A model generated the notes under the pieces. It was not told where the DNA came from and ran no database searches. It worked only from the letters and a program-made list of their open reading frames with translations. Of a DNA stretch of 17,905 bases, positions 6,879 to 15,643 are shown in pieces; within the stretch, counting starts at the first letter, position 1; each line of letters opens with the position of its first letter. The position numbers were made by a program, and so were the translations under genes. Origin of the DNA: Muribaculaceae bacterium (GTDB lineage Bacteria > Bacteroidota > Bacteroidia > Bacteroidales > Muribaculaceae); NCBI GenBank assembly GCA_009775225.1, contig VSPE01000046.1, forward strand, positions 1 through 17,905, read 5' to 3'.

Positions 6879-7168
6879 TAGTGAAGTATTATATCGTCTA
6901 TTATTTCTTCGCCGACGGCGTTGTTCAGGTTCTCTACGAGCTGAGCGCGTGCGTATCCCAGCTCTTCTTTCAGCGGCGCCGACGATATATGCACGTGCAG
7001 GGTGCGCTCGCGCACGTATGTCTGCGTGGTGTATGCGGCAATCTGTCGGCCTACAACGCGGGGCCACAGGGCCTCCACGCTGTGCCGCCTGAAGTCGGGG
7101 CGCATGCCGGTGGCGTCTATCATGCGCTGTATTACCTCGTCGAGGCGGAGTGGCTCGGAGCGTTTCAT
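6878..7168 (-). CDS. DUF721 / DciA-like protein
   Basis: A 96-residue protein of the DUF721 (DciA-like) family, which includes proteins that help load the replicative helicase DnaB; its role in Bacteroidetes is inferred from that family. Visible features are the N-terminal LDEVIQRMI (about 9-17), the LWPRVVG motif (about 34-40), which is characteristic of the family, and the segment LHVHISSAPLKEELGYAR (about 57-74), a typical strand-helix pair. The ATG at 7168 overlaps the recF stop in an ATGA junction, so I prefer it over the longer frame from 7207, which would add 13 Arg-rich residues. A recF-DUF721 pair is common in Bacteroidetes. Confidence 0.85.
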   Translation of the reverse strand: MKRSEPLRLDEVIQRMIDATGMRPDFRRHSVEALWPRVVGRQIAAYTTQTYVRERTLHVHISSAPLKEELGYARAQLVENLNNAVGEEIIDDIILH

Positions 7169-8280
7169 GCTTCTACCGGAGTGAACGTGCCGCCGTCGAC
7201 GTGCCACAGGCGGTAGTTGTCGGCCGAGGGCGGAATGTCGGCCACAATCTCGTCGAGGTGCCGGCGGTTGGTGTCGGTTATGAAAATCTGGCCGAAGGAG
7301 TCGGACGCGCCCACAATCTCCACTATGCGGTGCACTCGGCCCGCGTCGAGCTTGTCGAAAATATCGTCGAGCAGCAGCAGTGGCTTGATGCCGAGAGTGG
7401 TGCTCAGCAGCTCGTACTGCGCGAAGCGTAGCGCTGTGGTAAAAGTCTTTGTCTGCCCCTGCGAGGCCGAGCGGCGCACGGGCATGGCGTCGATGGTGAA
7501 GGCGAGGTCGTCGCGGTGCGGCCCCGAGGCGGTGTAGTGGAGCGCGCGGTCGCGGTCGCGCATGCGTGCCATTCGTGCCGCGAGTCCGCCTTCGGCGTTG
7601 TAGTCGGCGCTCACGTATTCTATGGCGGCGTGCTCGTCGTTGGCGGCGATGAGGCTGTAGTATCGGTCGAATACAGCCGTAAGCGACTCTATGGTGCAGC
7701 GGCGGCGGGCCACGATATATGCGGCGGCCGCCTCGAGCTGCAGCTCGAGAGCTTCGTACAGAGTGTCGTCGGCCACCTCTTCGCGCAGGAGCCTGTTGCG
7801 CTGCTCCAGGGCGCCGTTGTAGCGCATCAGAGCATCGAGGTAGCGGGGGTCGCTCTGCGAAATAATCTGGTCGATGAAGCGCCTGCGCTCGGCCGGCTCT
7901 CCCTGCACCAGTACCGAGTCGGCGGGCGAGAGGAGTACGAGCGGAAACGCTCCGAGGTGCTCTGCAAGGCGCTTGTAGGGCTTGCCTCCGCGCTTGAACG
8001 TCTTTCGTTTGCCGGGCGCAATTCCTGCGGCCAGGTCTTCGTCGAGACCACGGCGAAGGTATATGCCGTGTAGGGTGGCGAAGTCTTCGCCCCGGCGTAT
8101 CAGCAGAGCGTCGAGGGCGCCGGTGAAGCTGCGGCAGAAGCTCAGGAAGTAGAGCGCGTCGAGCAGATTGCTCTTGCCCATGCCGTTGTCGCCCAGAAAA
8201 CAGTTTATTTTGGGCGACAGTTCAAGGCGTGCGTCGGCAATGTTCTTGAAGTTTGTGAGGGCGAGGCTTCGTAATATCAC
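7165..8280 (-). CDS. recF: DNA replication and repair protein RecF
   Basis: RecF is an SMC-like ATPase that works with RecO and RecR to load RecA at single-strand gaps. The 371 residues agree with the usual length (about 360-370). Walker A is GDNGMGKSN (30-38), the ABC/SMC signature is SASQGQTK (271-278), and Walker B plus D-loop is LLLLDDIFDKLD (301-312). The N-terminus ILRSLALTNFKN is the classic RecF beginning and requires a GTG start at 8280. That GTG overlaps the esterase stop by four bases (GTGA). The downstream DUF721 gene also overlaps by four bases. It is not next to dnaA or dnaN here. Confidence 0.97.
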   Translation of the reverse strand: MILRSLALTNFKNIADARLELSPKINCFLGDNGMGKSNLLDALYFLSFCRSFTGALDALLIRRGEDFATLHGIYLRRGLDEDLAAGIAPGKRKTFKRGGKPYKRLAEHLGAFPLVLLSPADSVLVQGEPAERRRFIDQIISQSDPRYLDALMRYNGALEQRNRLLREEVADDTLYEALELQLEAAAAYIVARRRCTIESLTAVFDRYYSLIAANDEHAAIEYVSADYNAEGGLAARMARMRDRDRALHYTASGPHRDDLAFTIDAMPVRRSASQGQTKTFTTALRFAQYELLSTTLGIKPLLLLDDIFDKLDAGRVHRIVEIVGASDSFGQIFITDTNRRHLDEIVADIPPSADNYRLWHVDGGTFTPVEA

Positions 8281-9080
8281 TTTTTGAAAATCTCGTTGAA
8301 AAATAGCAGGTGGTAAAGGAGCGAGTTACCCCAGTATGCGTGTGTGTGCGCTCCGGGTCGGCTTGTGTAGTCGTGAGGCACTCCGGCTTCAGCGAGAGCG
8401 TTGTGGAGGTCGTTGTTCACCCCGGCGAAGAAGTCGTCGGTTCCGCAGTCGAAAATTATGTTCAGGCCCGCCTCTTTCATCTGCGGTACGAGCGAAGCTA
8501 CGGTGTGTGCTTCCCACACTTCCTTATTCTGTTCCTGCGGGCCGAGCCACGAAGCCATTTTCCAGTTTTTGGGGAAGGGCATAATGTTCACGCCGCCGCT
8601 CATGCTGCCCACGCTGCCGAAGATGTCGGGGTGTCGTGTCGCGAGCCACAGGGCGCCGTGTCCACCCATGCTGAAGCCCGATATGGCGCGTTTGTCGCGG
8701 CTTTTGAGGGTGGGGTATTTTGCGTCGATATAAGGCACGAGGTCTTTTATGATGAAGCTCTCCATCTGCATTTCGGGGCGCAGGGGCGAGTCCCAGTACC
8801 AGCTGTCGCGGCCGTCGGGCAGCACGAACACCATGCCGTACCGGTCGGCCAGCTCGCCCAGGCGGGGCTGAGTGCGTGTCCACTGTATGTGGTTCCCGTC
8901 GTAGCCGTTCAGGAGATATACTACGGGGAAGTCGTGGCCGAAAGCGCCGTCGGGCACTATCACGGTAACATCTTCGGGAGTGTCGAGGTATCGGGTGTCT
9001 ACCTTAATGGTATCGGTGGTGAAGGCGCTTGCACTCAAGGCGAAAGCCAGTGTGAGAAGCAGAAGTATTCGTTGTTTCAT
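8277..9080 (-). CDS. Secreted alpha/beta-hydrolase esterase (esterase D / tributyrin esterase-like)
   Basis: A 267-residue serine hydrolase of the esterase D / feruloyl-esterase-like group. Residues 1-19 are a signal peptide (LLLLTLAFALSASA), so it probably acts in the periplasm or outside. The catalytic triad can be proposed from motifs: Ser137 in GFSMGG (135-140), Asp215 or Asp216 in CGTDDFF, and His245 in PGAHTHAYW. The oxyanion region LLNGYDG (56-62) and LPDGRDSWYWDSP (87-99) are typical of the family. The substrate is not evident: acetyl or feruloyl esters on glycans are possible, as is an S-formylglutathione-hydrolase-like activity, which a secreted enzyme makes unlikely. It is the first gene of a fully overlapping operon leading into recF. 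A weak promoter candidate lies upstream at 9103-9110. Confidence 0.9.
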   Translation of the reverse strand: MKQRILLLLTLAFALSASAFTTDTIKVDTRYLDTPEDVTVIVPDGAFGHDFPVVYLLNGYDGNHIQWTRTQPRLGELADRYGMVFVLPDGRDSWYWDSPLRPEMQMESFIIKDLVPYIDAKYPTLKSRDKRAISGFSMGGHGALWLATRHPDIFGSVGSMSGGVNIMPFPKNWKMASWLGPQEQNKEVWEAHTVASLVPQMKEAGLNIIFDCGTDDFFAGVNNDLHNALAEAGVPHDYTSRPGAHTHAYWGNSLLYHLLFFNEIFKK

Positions 9081-9102
9081 CGGAGTTATGTATTTATTGA
9101 TA

Positions 9103-9110
9103 CAAAATTA
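9103..9110 (-). promoter_or_regulatory. Possible -7 element for the esterase-recF operon
   Basis: On the minus strand TAATTTTG (9110-9103) fits TAnnTTTG and sits about 22 nt before the esterase ATG. I do not see a TTG at the proper -33 distance, so this is weak. It shares a 105-bp divergent spacer with the hut promoter. Confidence 0.35.
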
Positions 9111-9134
9111 GCGAAAAATATGAGAGGGCGCCGC

Positions 9135-9164
9135 TTTGAGATATGATAATTTTGCGTATTTTTG
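9135..9164 (+). promoter_or_regulatory. Candidate promoter of the hut operon
   Basis: TTTG (9135-9138) and TATTTTTG (9157-9164) resemble -33 and -7 boxes with an 18-nt spacer, slightly short. A second -7-like box, TAATTTTG (9147-9154), lacks a matching -33. The leader would be about 15 nt, so there is no room for an attenuator or riboswitch. Confidence 0.55.
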
Positions 9165-9185
9165 TGAAAAATACCAATTTACTCC

Positions 9186-10880
9186 ATGGAAAAACGAATT
9201 ATCGAATGTGTGCCCAATTTCAGCGAAGGGCGCAACCGCACCGTTATCAAGCAGATATGCGACGCCATAGAGAGCGTTAAAGCCGTCCGTCTCCTCGATG
9301 TAGACCCCGGCGAAGCCACCAACCGCACCGTAGTGACATTTGTGGGCGAGCCAGAGGCTGTGGTCGAGGCTGCTTTCCGCGGTGTGAAGCGTGCCGCCGA
9401 GCTTATCGACATGAACATACATCACGGCGCCCATCCGCGTATGGGCGCCACCGACGTTCTTCCTCTCATACCTGTGGCAGGCGTAACGCTGGAGGAATGT
9501 GCCGAAATGGCCCGCACTCTCGCCCGCCGCATCGCCGACGAGCTTGGCGTGCCCACATACTGCTACGAGGCCGCGGCCTTCCGCCCCGAGCGCAAGAACC
9601 TTGCCGTGTGCCGCGCGGGCGAATACGAGGCTCTGCCCGAGAAAATGGGCTCGCCCGAGAAAGGCCCCGACTTCGGAAACAGGCCATTCGACGAGGCGGC
9701 CGCACGCACCGGTGCCACAACCGTGGGTGCGCGCGACTTCCTAATCGCCGTAAACTATAATCTCAATACTACCTCTACCCGCCGCGCCAACGCCATTGCC
9801 TTCGATGTGCGCGAGAAAGGTCGCCCCGCACGCGAGGGCGGAAGCCTTACCGGCAAGCCCCTCACCGACGAAAACGGCAAGCCCGTGATGCTCCCCGGCA
9901 CACTCAAGGGCACCAAGGCCATAGGCTGGTATATCGACGAATATGGCATCGCGCAGGTATCGATGAACATTACCGATACCACCGCCACACCCCTCCACAT
10001 AGCCTTCGACGAGGTGTGTCGCGCCGCTGCGGCGCGTGGCATACGCGTTACAGGCACCGAGATTGTGGGTCTCGTACCCAAGAAAGCCATAGTGGAGGCC
10101 GGAAAGCACTTCCTGCGTAAGCAGCAGCGCTCGCTCGGCATCCCCGAGCACGAAATAATCCGCATTGCCGTGAAGAGCATGGGGCTCGACGAGCTTAAGC
10201 CCTTCAGGCCCGAGGAGAAAATCATAGAATATATGCTCGAGGCCGGCGGCGAACAGTCCGCACTCCTCACCGACATGAGCCTCACAGCCTTTGCCGAAGA
10301 GACGGCATCGGAATCGCCCGCTCCCGGCGGCGGCTCCGTGTCGGCATATCTCGGCGCCCTCGGCGCGGCTCTCGGTACGATGGTGGCAAACCTCTCGGCC
10401 CACAAAGCCGGCTGGGACGACCGCTGGGAAGAGTTCTCCGATATCGCTGAGGACGGTCAGGCTCTTGTGCGCCGTCTTCTGCACCTTGTCGATGAAGACA
10501 CCGCCGCCTTCAACCGCATAAAGGCTGCCATTGGCATGCCCAAGGGTACCGACGACGAGCGCCGCGCCCGTGAGGAAGCCATGGAGGCCGCCACTGTATA
10601 TGCATGCGAGGTGCCGCTACAGACCATGACCGCTGCCCTCGACTGCTTCGGCGTGCTTGCTCTCACAGCGCAGAAGGGCCTCAAGGCCAGCGCCAGCGAC
10701 GTGGGCGTGGGTGCACTTGCCGCACGCGCCGCCGTACGTGGCGCCGGTCTCAACGTGCGCATCAACGCTGCCGGACTCGCCGACCGCACCAAGGCCGACG
10801 CTCTTGTGGCACGCGCCCGCGAGATTGAAGAACTCGCCCTTCAGAAAGAAAACGAAATACTCGCCATAATAGCCTTATGA
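9186..10880 (+). CDS. ftcD: Bifunctional glutamate formimidoyltransferase / formimidoyltetrahydrofolate cyclodeaminase
   Basis: A 564-residue fusion of the two last enzymes of histidine breakdown. It transfers the formimino group of N-formimino-L-glutamate to tetrahydrofolate, releasing glutamate, then deaminates the product to 5,10-methenyl-THF and ammonia. The transferase N-subdomain spans about 3-180 (start IIECVPNFSEGRN) with HHGAHPRMGATDV (79-91); His83 aligns, by my reading, with the catalytic His82 of mammalian FTCD. The transferase C-subdomain runs from about 181 to 335. The cyclodeaminase occupies about 363-564 and includes SPAPGGGSVSAYLGALGAAL (377-396). The length is close to the mammalian enzyme (541), and the two activities are fused as in animals; many bacteria use separate proteins. 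It is the first gene of the hut operon and overlaps hutU by an ATGA junction. Confidence 0.96.
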   Translation: MEKRIIECVPNFSEGRNRTVIKQICDAIESVKAVRLLDVDPGEATNRTVVTFVGEPEAVVEAAFRGVKRAAELIDMNIHHGAHPRMGATDVLPLIPVAGVTLEECAEMARTLARRIADELGVPTYCYEAAAFRPERKNLAVCRAGEYEALPEKMGSPEKGPDFGNRPFDEAAARTGATTVGARDFLIAVNYNLNTTSTRRANAIAFDVREKGRPAREGGSLTGKPLTDENGKPVMLPGTLKGTKAIGWYIDEYGIAQVSMNITDTTATPLHIAFDEVCRAAAARGIRVTGTEIVGLVPKKAIVEAGKHFLRKQQRSLGIPEHEIIRIAVKSMGLDELKPFRPEEKIIEYMLEAGGEQSALLTDMSLTAFAEETASESPAPGGGSVSAYLGALGAALGTMVANLSAHKAGWDDRWEEFSDIAEDGQALVRRLLHLVDEDTAAFNRIKAAIGMPKGTDDERRAREEAMEAATVYACEVPLQTMTAALDCFGVLALTAQKGLKASASDVGVGALAARAAVRGAGLNVRINAAGLADRTKADALVARAREIEELALQKENEILAIIAL

Positions 10881-12895
10881 CAACCGACGAATTCCGCCGT
10901 GCCGTAGCTGCCGGCATCCCCGACGAGCTGCCAGCTCCAAAGCCTTACGACGAAAGCATCAACCATGCGCCCCGCCGCAAGAAAATACTCACCCCAGAGC
11001 AGGAGCGGCTGGCTCTGCGCAATGCCCTGCGCTACTTCCCCGCGAAGCACCACGCGGTGCTCGCCCCCGAGTTCGCCGACGAGCTTCGCCGCTACGGCCG
11101 TATATACATGTACCGCTTCCGGCCCGACTACGACATGCACGCCCGTCCCATTGGCGACTATCCGGCGCGTTCCCGCCAGGCTGCGGCTATCATGATGATG
11201 ATTCAGAACAATCTCGACAAGGCTGTGGCACAGCACCCGCACGAGCTGATTACCTACGGAGGCAACGGCGCCGTGTTCCAGAACTGGGCGCAGTACCTGC
11301 TTACAATGAAGTACCTCAGTGAGATGACCGACGAGCAGACTCTTGTGATGTACTCGGGCCATCCCCTGGGACTTTTCCCCTCGCACCCCGGCGCACCGCG
11401 CGTGGTGGTGACAAACGGCATGGTCATACCCAACTACTCCAAGCCCGACGACTGGGAGCGCTTCAACGCTCTCGGCGTGAGCCAGTACGGCCAGATGACC
11501 GCCGGCTCGTATATGTACATAGGCCCGCAGGGCATAGTGCACGGCACCACTATCACCGTGTTGAACGCAGGCCGCAAGAAAATGGCCGAGGGCCGCTCCG
11601 ACCTTGGCGGCATGCTCTTCGTCACCGCCGGTCTCGGCGGCATGTCGGGCGCGCAGCCCAAGGCCGGCAACATTGCCGGAGTGGTGACGCTCGTGGCCGA
11701 AATCAATCCCGACGCCGTGGAGAAGCGCCGCGCGCAGGGCTGGGTCGACGAAGTGTATACGTCGCTCGACGAGCTTATGGCACGCGCACGCCGCGCCGTA
11801 GAGGCACGCGAGGCCGTGTCGCTTGCTTATCAGGGCAATGTGGTCGACCTGTGGGAACGGCTCGCCGACGAAAACCTCGAGGTGCAGCTCGGCTCTGACC
11901 AGACGTCGCTCCACAATCCCTGGGCCGGAGGCTATTATCCCGCAGGTCTCTCTTTCGAGGAGAGCAAGGCCATGATGGCCGACGACCCCGAAGAGTTCCG
12001 CAGGCGCGTGCAGGAGTCGCTCCGCCGCCATGTGGCCGCCGTGAACCGTCTCGCCGACCGCGGCATGTACTTCTTCGACTACGGAAACGCCTTTCTGCTC
12101 GAAGCATCGCGCGCCGGTGCCGACGTGTGCCTCCCCGACGGCTCGTTCCGTTACCCCTCGTATGTGCAGGACATCATGGGCCCGCTGTTCTTCGACTACG
12201 GCTTCGGCCCCTTCCGCTGGGTATGCTCCTCCTGCGACCCCGCCGACCTCGAGGCCACCGACCGCATCGCTGCACGTGTGCTCGAGGAAATACGCCGCGA
12301 CGCTCCCGCCGACATCTGCGGCCAGCTCGACGACAACATACACTGGATTAAGGAAGCAGGCCGCAACCGCCTCGTTGTAGGCTCGCAGGCCCGCATACTC
12401 TATGCCGACTCGGAGGGTCGCACAAAGATTGCCCTCGCCTTCAACGCCGCCATTGCGCGGGGCGAAATAAGCGCCCCCGTGGTGCTCGGACGCGACCACC
12501 ACGATGTGTCGGGTACAGACTCGCCATACCGCGAGACCTCGAATATCTACGACGGCTCGCAGTTTACCGCCGATATGGCAGTGCACAATGTGATTGGCGA
12601 CTCGTTCCGCGGCGCCACGTGGGTATCTATCCACAACGGCGGCGGCGTAGGCTGGGGCGAGGTCATCAACGGCGGCTTCGGCATGGTTATCGACGGCTCG
12701 CCCGAGGCCGAGGCCCGCATACGCTCCATGCTGCTGTGGGATGTGAATAACGGTATCGCCCGACGCTCGTGGGCCCGCAACCAAGGCGCTGTCGACGCTA
12801 TCCGCCGTGAAATGGCACGCACGCCCGGCCTCATCGTCACACTCCCCAACCCGGCCGACGACTCTGTTATCGAAAACGCTCTTACACACCTCTGA
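10877..12895 (+). CDS. hutU: Urocanate hydratase, long form
   Basis: An NAD-dependent cytoplasmic enzyme converting urocanate to 4-imidazolone-5-propionate. Family motifs are clear: YGGNGAVFQNW (127-137), GHPLGLFPSHPGAPRVVVTN (161-180), YGQMTAGSYMYIGPQGIVHG (204-223), GGMLFVTAGLGGMSGAQP (244-261), FGPFRWVCSSCDPADL (443-458) and GRDHHDVSGTDSPYRET in the C-terminal part. Cys450 fits the position of the active-site Cys of Pseudomonas urocanase, by alignment from memory. At 672 residues it is the long form, similar in length to animal urocanase (about 676), rather than the roughly 555-residue form of Pseudomonas and Bacillus. It starts inside the ftcD stop (ATGA) and ends four bases before hutH. 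Confidence 0.97.
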   Translation: MTTDEFRRAVAAGIPDELPAPKPYDESINHAPRRKKILTPEQERLALRNALRYFPAKHHAVLAPEFADELRRYGRIYMYRFRPDYDMHARPIGDYPARSRQAAAIMMMIQNNLDKAVAQHPHELITYGGNGAVFQNWAQYLLTMKYLSEMTDEQTLVMYSGHPLGLFPSHPGAPRVVVTNGMVIPNYSKPDDWERFNALGVSQYGQMTAGSYMYIGPQGIVHGTTITVLNAGRKKMAEGRSDLGGMLFVTAGLGGMSGAQPKAGNIAGVVTLVAEINPDAVEKRRAQGWVDEVYTSLDELMARARRAVEAREAVSLAYQGNVVDLWERLADENLEVQLGSDQTSLHNPWAGGYYPAGLSFEESKAMMADDPEEFRRRVQESLRRHVAAVNRLADRGMYFFDYGNAFLLEASRAGADVCLPDGSFRYPSYVQDIMGPLFFDYGFGPFRWVCSSCDPADLEATDRIAARVLEEIRRDAPADICGQLDDNIHWIKEAGRNRLVVGSQARILYADSEGRTKIALAFNAAIARGEISAPVVLGRDHHDVSGTDSPYRETSNIYDGSQFTADMAVHNVIGDSFRGATWVSIHNGGGVGWGEVINGGFGMVIDGSPEAEARIRSMLLWDVNNGIARRSWARNQGAVDAIRREMARTPGLIVTLPNPADDSVIENALTHL

Positions 12896-12899
12896 TACC

Positions 12900-14387
12900 A
12901 TGAAAGACACTTATACAATTGGCGCCACACTCACCGTAGAGGAGGCCTGCCGCATAGTAAAGGAACACCGCCATATTGTCATCGGCGATGAAGCCCGCGC
13001 TCTGATATTACGCTGCCGCGAGTATCTCGACCGCAAAATCGAGAGCTGCCGCGAGCCGCTCTACGGCATCACCACGGGCTTCGGCTCGCTATGCAACATA
13101 TCGATTAACGCCGACGACCTTTCGCAGCTACAGAGCAATCTGGTAATGTCGCATGCCTGCGGCGTGGGCGAGCGCGTGAGCGCCGACATAGTAAGGATGA
13201 TGCTCCTGCTCAAAATACAGTCGCTCAGCTACGGCAACTCGGGCGTGCAGCTCGCCACCGTGCAGCGCCTTGTAGATTTCTTCAATGCCGACACGCTCCC
13301 GGTGGTGTACTCGCAAGGCTCGCTCGGTGCATCGGGCGACCTCGCGCCGCTGGCCAACATGTGCCTGCCCCTGCTCGGCCTGGGCGAGATGACAGTCGAT
13401 GGCGAAATTCGCCCCGCCGCCGACGTGCTCGCCGAAAAAGGCTGGGAACCCCTTACCCTCAGCTCAAAGGAAGGCCTGGCGCTCCTCAACGGCACTCAGT
13501 TCATGTCGGCGCACGCCGTGTGGGCTGTGTACCGCGCCAAGAACCTCATGCGCGCCGCAAACCTTATTGCCGCCATGAGCCTCGATGCCTTCGACGGGCG
13601 CATTGAGCCGTTCGGCCCCCAGGTCAACGCCGTGCGTCACCATGCCGGGCAGATTGACGTGGCCGCCGACTTCCGCCGCATCCTCGGGGGAAGTCAGCTC
13701 ATAGAGCACCACAAGGAGCACGTGCAGGACCCCTACTCGTTCCGCTGCATACCGCAGGTGCACGGCGCCGTGCTCGACACCGTAAACTACTGCCACGGCG
13801 TGTTTACCGACGAAATAAACAGCCCCACCGACAACCCGACGATTTTCCCCGACGACGACATCATTGTATCGGCCGGCAATTTCCACGGCGAGCCTATAGC
13901 GATGCCTATGGACTTCCTTGCGGTGGCTCTCACCGAGTTGTCGAACATTTCGGAGCGCCGCATCTACAAGCTCATAGGCGGCACTCGCGGCCTTCCTTCC
14001 TTCCTGGTGGCTAAGCCCGGCCTCAACAGCGGCTTCATGATAGCCCAGTATGCTGCCGCCGCCGTCGTAAATCAGAGCAAGGGCCTCTGCTGGCCCACAA
14101 GCTGCGACAGCATACCTTCGTCGCAGGGTCAGGAAGACCACGTGTCGATGGGCGCCAACTCGGCCACAAAGCTGCTGCGCGTGCTCGATAACACCGTGCG
14201 CGTGCTCGGCATAGAGCTTATGACCGCCGCCCAGGCCCTCGACTTCCGCCGCCCGGCACACAGCTCCGCCGAGGTCGAGAAGCTGCACGCACGCTTCCGC
14301 GAGCTTGTTCCCTTTATTGATGTCGATACGGTGATGTCGCCCCTGCTCGACCGCGCCGTGAAATTCGTAGAGGAATGTACGTTATAA
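12900..14387 (+). CDS. hutH: Histidine ammonia-lyase
   Basis: Removes ammonia from L-histidine to give trans-urocanate, the first step of the pathway. The 495-residue length is normal for the family. The Ala-Ser-Gly triad that cyclises to the MIO electrophile lies at 144-146 in GSLGASGDLAPLANM. YGITTGFGSL (55-64) holds the conserved active-site Tyr55. SPTDNPTIF and QDPYSFRCIPQVHGA are further family motifs. I chose ATG 12900 (MKDTYTIG), four bases after the hutU stop; the frame is open back to 12807, but that part overlaps hutU and shows no family similarity. The 3' end overlaps hutI by 13 bases. Confidence 0.97.
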   Translation: MKDTYTIGATLTVEEACRIVKEHRHIVIGDEARALILRCREYLDRKIESCREPLYGITTGFGSLCNISINADDLSQLQSNLVMSHACGVGERVSADIVRMMLLLKIQSLSYGNSGVQLATVQRLVDFFNADTLPVVYSQGSLGASGDLAPLANMCLPLLGLGEMTVDGEIRPAADVLAEKGWEPLTLSSKEGLALLNGTQFMSAHAVWAVYRAKNLMRAANLIAAMSLDAFDGRIEPFGPQVNAVRHHAGQIDVAADFRRILGGSQLIEHHKEHVQDPYSFRCIPQVHGAVLDTVNYCHGVFTDEINSPTDNPTIFPDDDIIVSAGNFHGEPIAMPMDFLAVALTELSNISERRIYKLIGGTRGLPSFLVAKPGLNSGFMIAQYAAAAVVNQSKGLCWPTSCDSIPSSQGQEDHVSMGANSATKLLRVLDNTVRVLGIELMTAAQALDFRRPAHSSAEVEKLHARFRELVPFIDVDTVMSPLLDRAVKFVEECTL

Positions 14388-15613
14388 ATATCGCTCGGGT
14401 CTTCATGACCCTTCCCGCCGAAGTGCGTCGCCTCGCCGGCGCCGACATGGACGCCGCCCCCTCGGTGGCCGATGCGTGGCTTCGCGTCGGCCCCGACGGG
14501 CTGATAGCGGCCGTCGGGCCTATGTCTTCGTTCAACGCCTCCGCACAGGCAGGCCACGAGATTGTGGACGCCCGCGGCGGCTTCGTGCTGCCCGCCTTCG
14601 CCGACTCGCACACGCACATTGTGTACGCCGGCAGCCGCGACGGCGAGTTTCTCGATAAAATCCGCGGCCTGAGCTACGAGGAGATAGCACGCCGCGGTGG
14701 CGGCATCCTCAACTCGGCCGACCGCCTGCACGCCACCTCCGAGGACGAGCTTTTCCGTCAGGCGATGCGGCGTGCCGACATGATGACGGCCAAAGGAACG
14801 GGTGCAATCGAGATTAAGAGCGGCTACGGACTCAACACCGCCGACGAGCTGAAGATGCTGCGTGTGGCCGCCCGCATACGCGAGGCTTCGCCGGCACGGG
14901 TGCGTATAACATTCCTCGGCGCTCATGCCGTGGGGCGCGCCTACGCAGGCCGTCAGGCCGACTATGTGGATATGCTTATATCGGAGATGCTGCCTGCCGT
15001 CGGTGCCGAAGGCCTCGCCGAGTATGTGGATGTGTTCTGCGACAAGGGCTTCTTCACCGTCGACGAGACGGCGCGCATACTCGATGCGGCGGCACGCTAC
15101 GGCATGCGCCCGAAAATACATGCCAACGAGCTGGACTGCTCGGGCGGTGTGCAGGTAGGAGTGAGCCGCAATGCGGTGTCGGTCGACCACCTCGAGCGCA
15201 TGGGGGCCGACGAAATCGAGGTGCTGCGTACTTCCCGTACTATCCCCACCATGCTTCCCGGCGCTTCCTTCTTCCTCGGCATGCCTTACGCACCTGCCCG
15301 TCAGGCAGTGGATAGCGGTCTGCCCGTAGCGCTTGCCTCGGACTATAACCCCGGCTCCTCGCCCTCGGGCGATATGCGCATGGTGTGGGCGCTCGGCTGC
15401 ATAAAGATGAAGCTCACGCCTATGGAAGCTTTGGCCGCCGCCACTGTCAACGGTGCCGCCGCCATGGAGCTTTCGGGCGAGCTGGGCGCCATATCGCCGG
15501 GCCGCGCGGCATCGTTTATAATCACGCTGCCGGTGCCCTCGCCGGCCTTTATCCCCTATGAGTACACCTCGCCGTGGATACAGAGCGTGTACCTCGACGG
15601 TCGTAAGATTTGA
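14375..15613 (+). CDS. hutI: Imidazolonepropionase
   Basis: A metal-dependent amidohydrolase that opens the ring of 4-imidazolone-5-propionate to N-formimino-L-glutamate, the substrate of FTCD. The 412 residues match the family. Metal and active-site motifs are DSHTHIVYAG (77-86, His79 and His81), KSGYGL (148-153), HANELDCSGG (249-258, His249), SVDHL (269-273, His272) and ASDYNPGSSP (321-330, Asp323). The start ATG 14375 lies within the end of hutH and gives the expected N-terminus. It is the last gene of the operon; a GntR-type gene converges 30 nt further on, and no clear terminator separates them. Confidence 0.97.
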   Translation: MYVINIARVFMTLPAEVRRLAGADMDAAPSVADAWLRVGPDGLIAAVGPMSSFNASAQAGHEIVDARGGFVLPAFADSHTHIVYAGSRDGEFLDKIRGLSYEEIARRGGGILNSADRLHATSEDELFRQAMRRADMMTAKGTGAIEIKSGYGLNTADELKMLRVAARIREASPARVRITFLGAHAVGRAYAGRQADYVDMLISEMLPAVGAEGLAEYVDVFCDKGFFTVDETARILDAAARYGMRPKIHANELDCSGGVQVGVSRNAVSVDHLERMGADEIEVLRTSRTIPTMLPGASFFLGMPYAPARQAVDSGLPVALASDYNPGSSPSGDMRMVWALGCIKMKLTPMEALAAATVNGAAAMELSGELGAISPGRAASFIITLPVPSPAFIPYEYTSPWIQSVYLDGRKI

Positions 15614-15643
15614 CCTTCGGGGCACACGCTCCATGCAGGTGTG

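Noticed and set aside
6879..7067. N-terminal extension of the thioesterase
   Set aside because: The extra residues are an Arg-rich translation of the DUF721 gene in another frame; the TAATG junction gives the better start.
9081..9185. Riboswitch or attenuator ahead of the hut operon
   Set aside because: The predicted leader is only about 15 nt and no hairpin or peptide was seen.
10841..12910. A 689-codon open frame on the minus strand across hutU
   Set aside because: It lies antisense to a strongly recognised urocanase, has no family similarity that I can see, and its Ala/Val/His/Gly-rich composition is typical of the complement of GC-rich codons.
14129..15634. A 501-codon open frame on the minus strand across hutI and the end of hutH
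   Set aside because: It is a shadow of two well-identified enzymes and lacks any recognisable motif.
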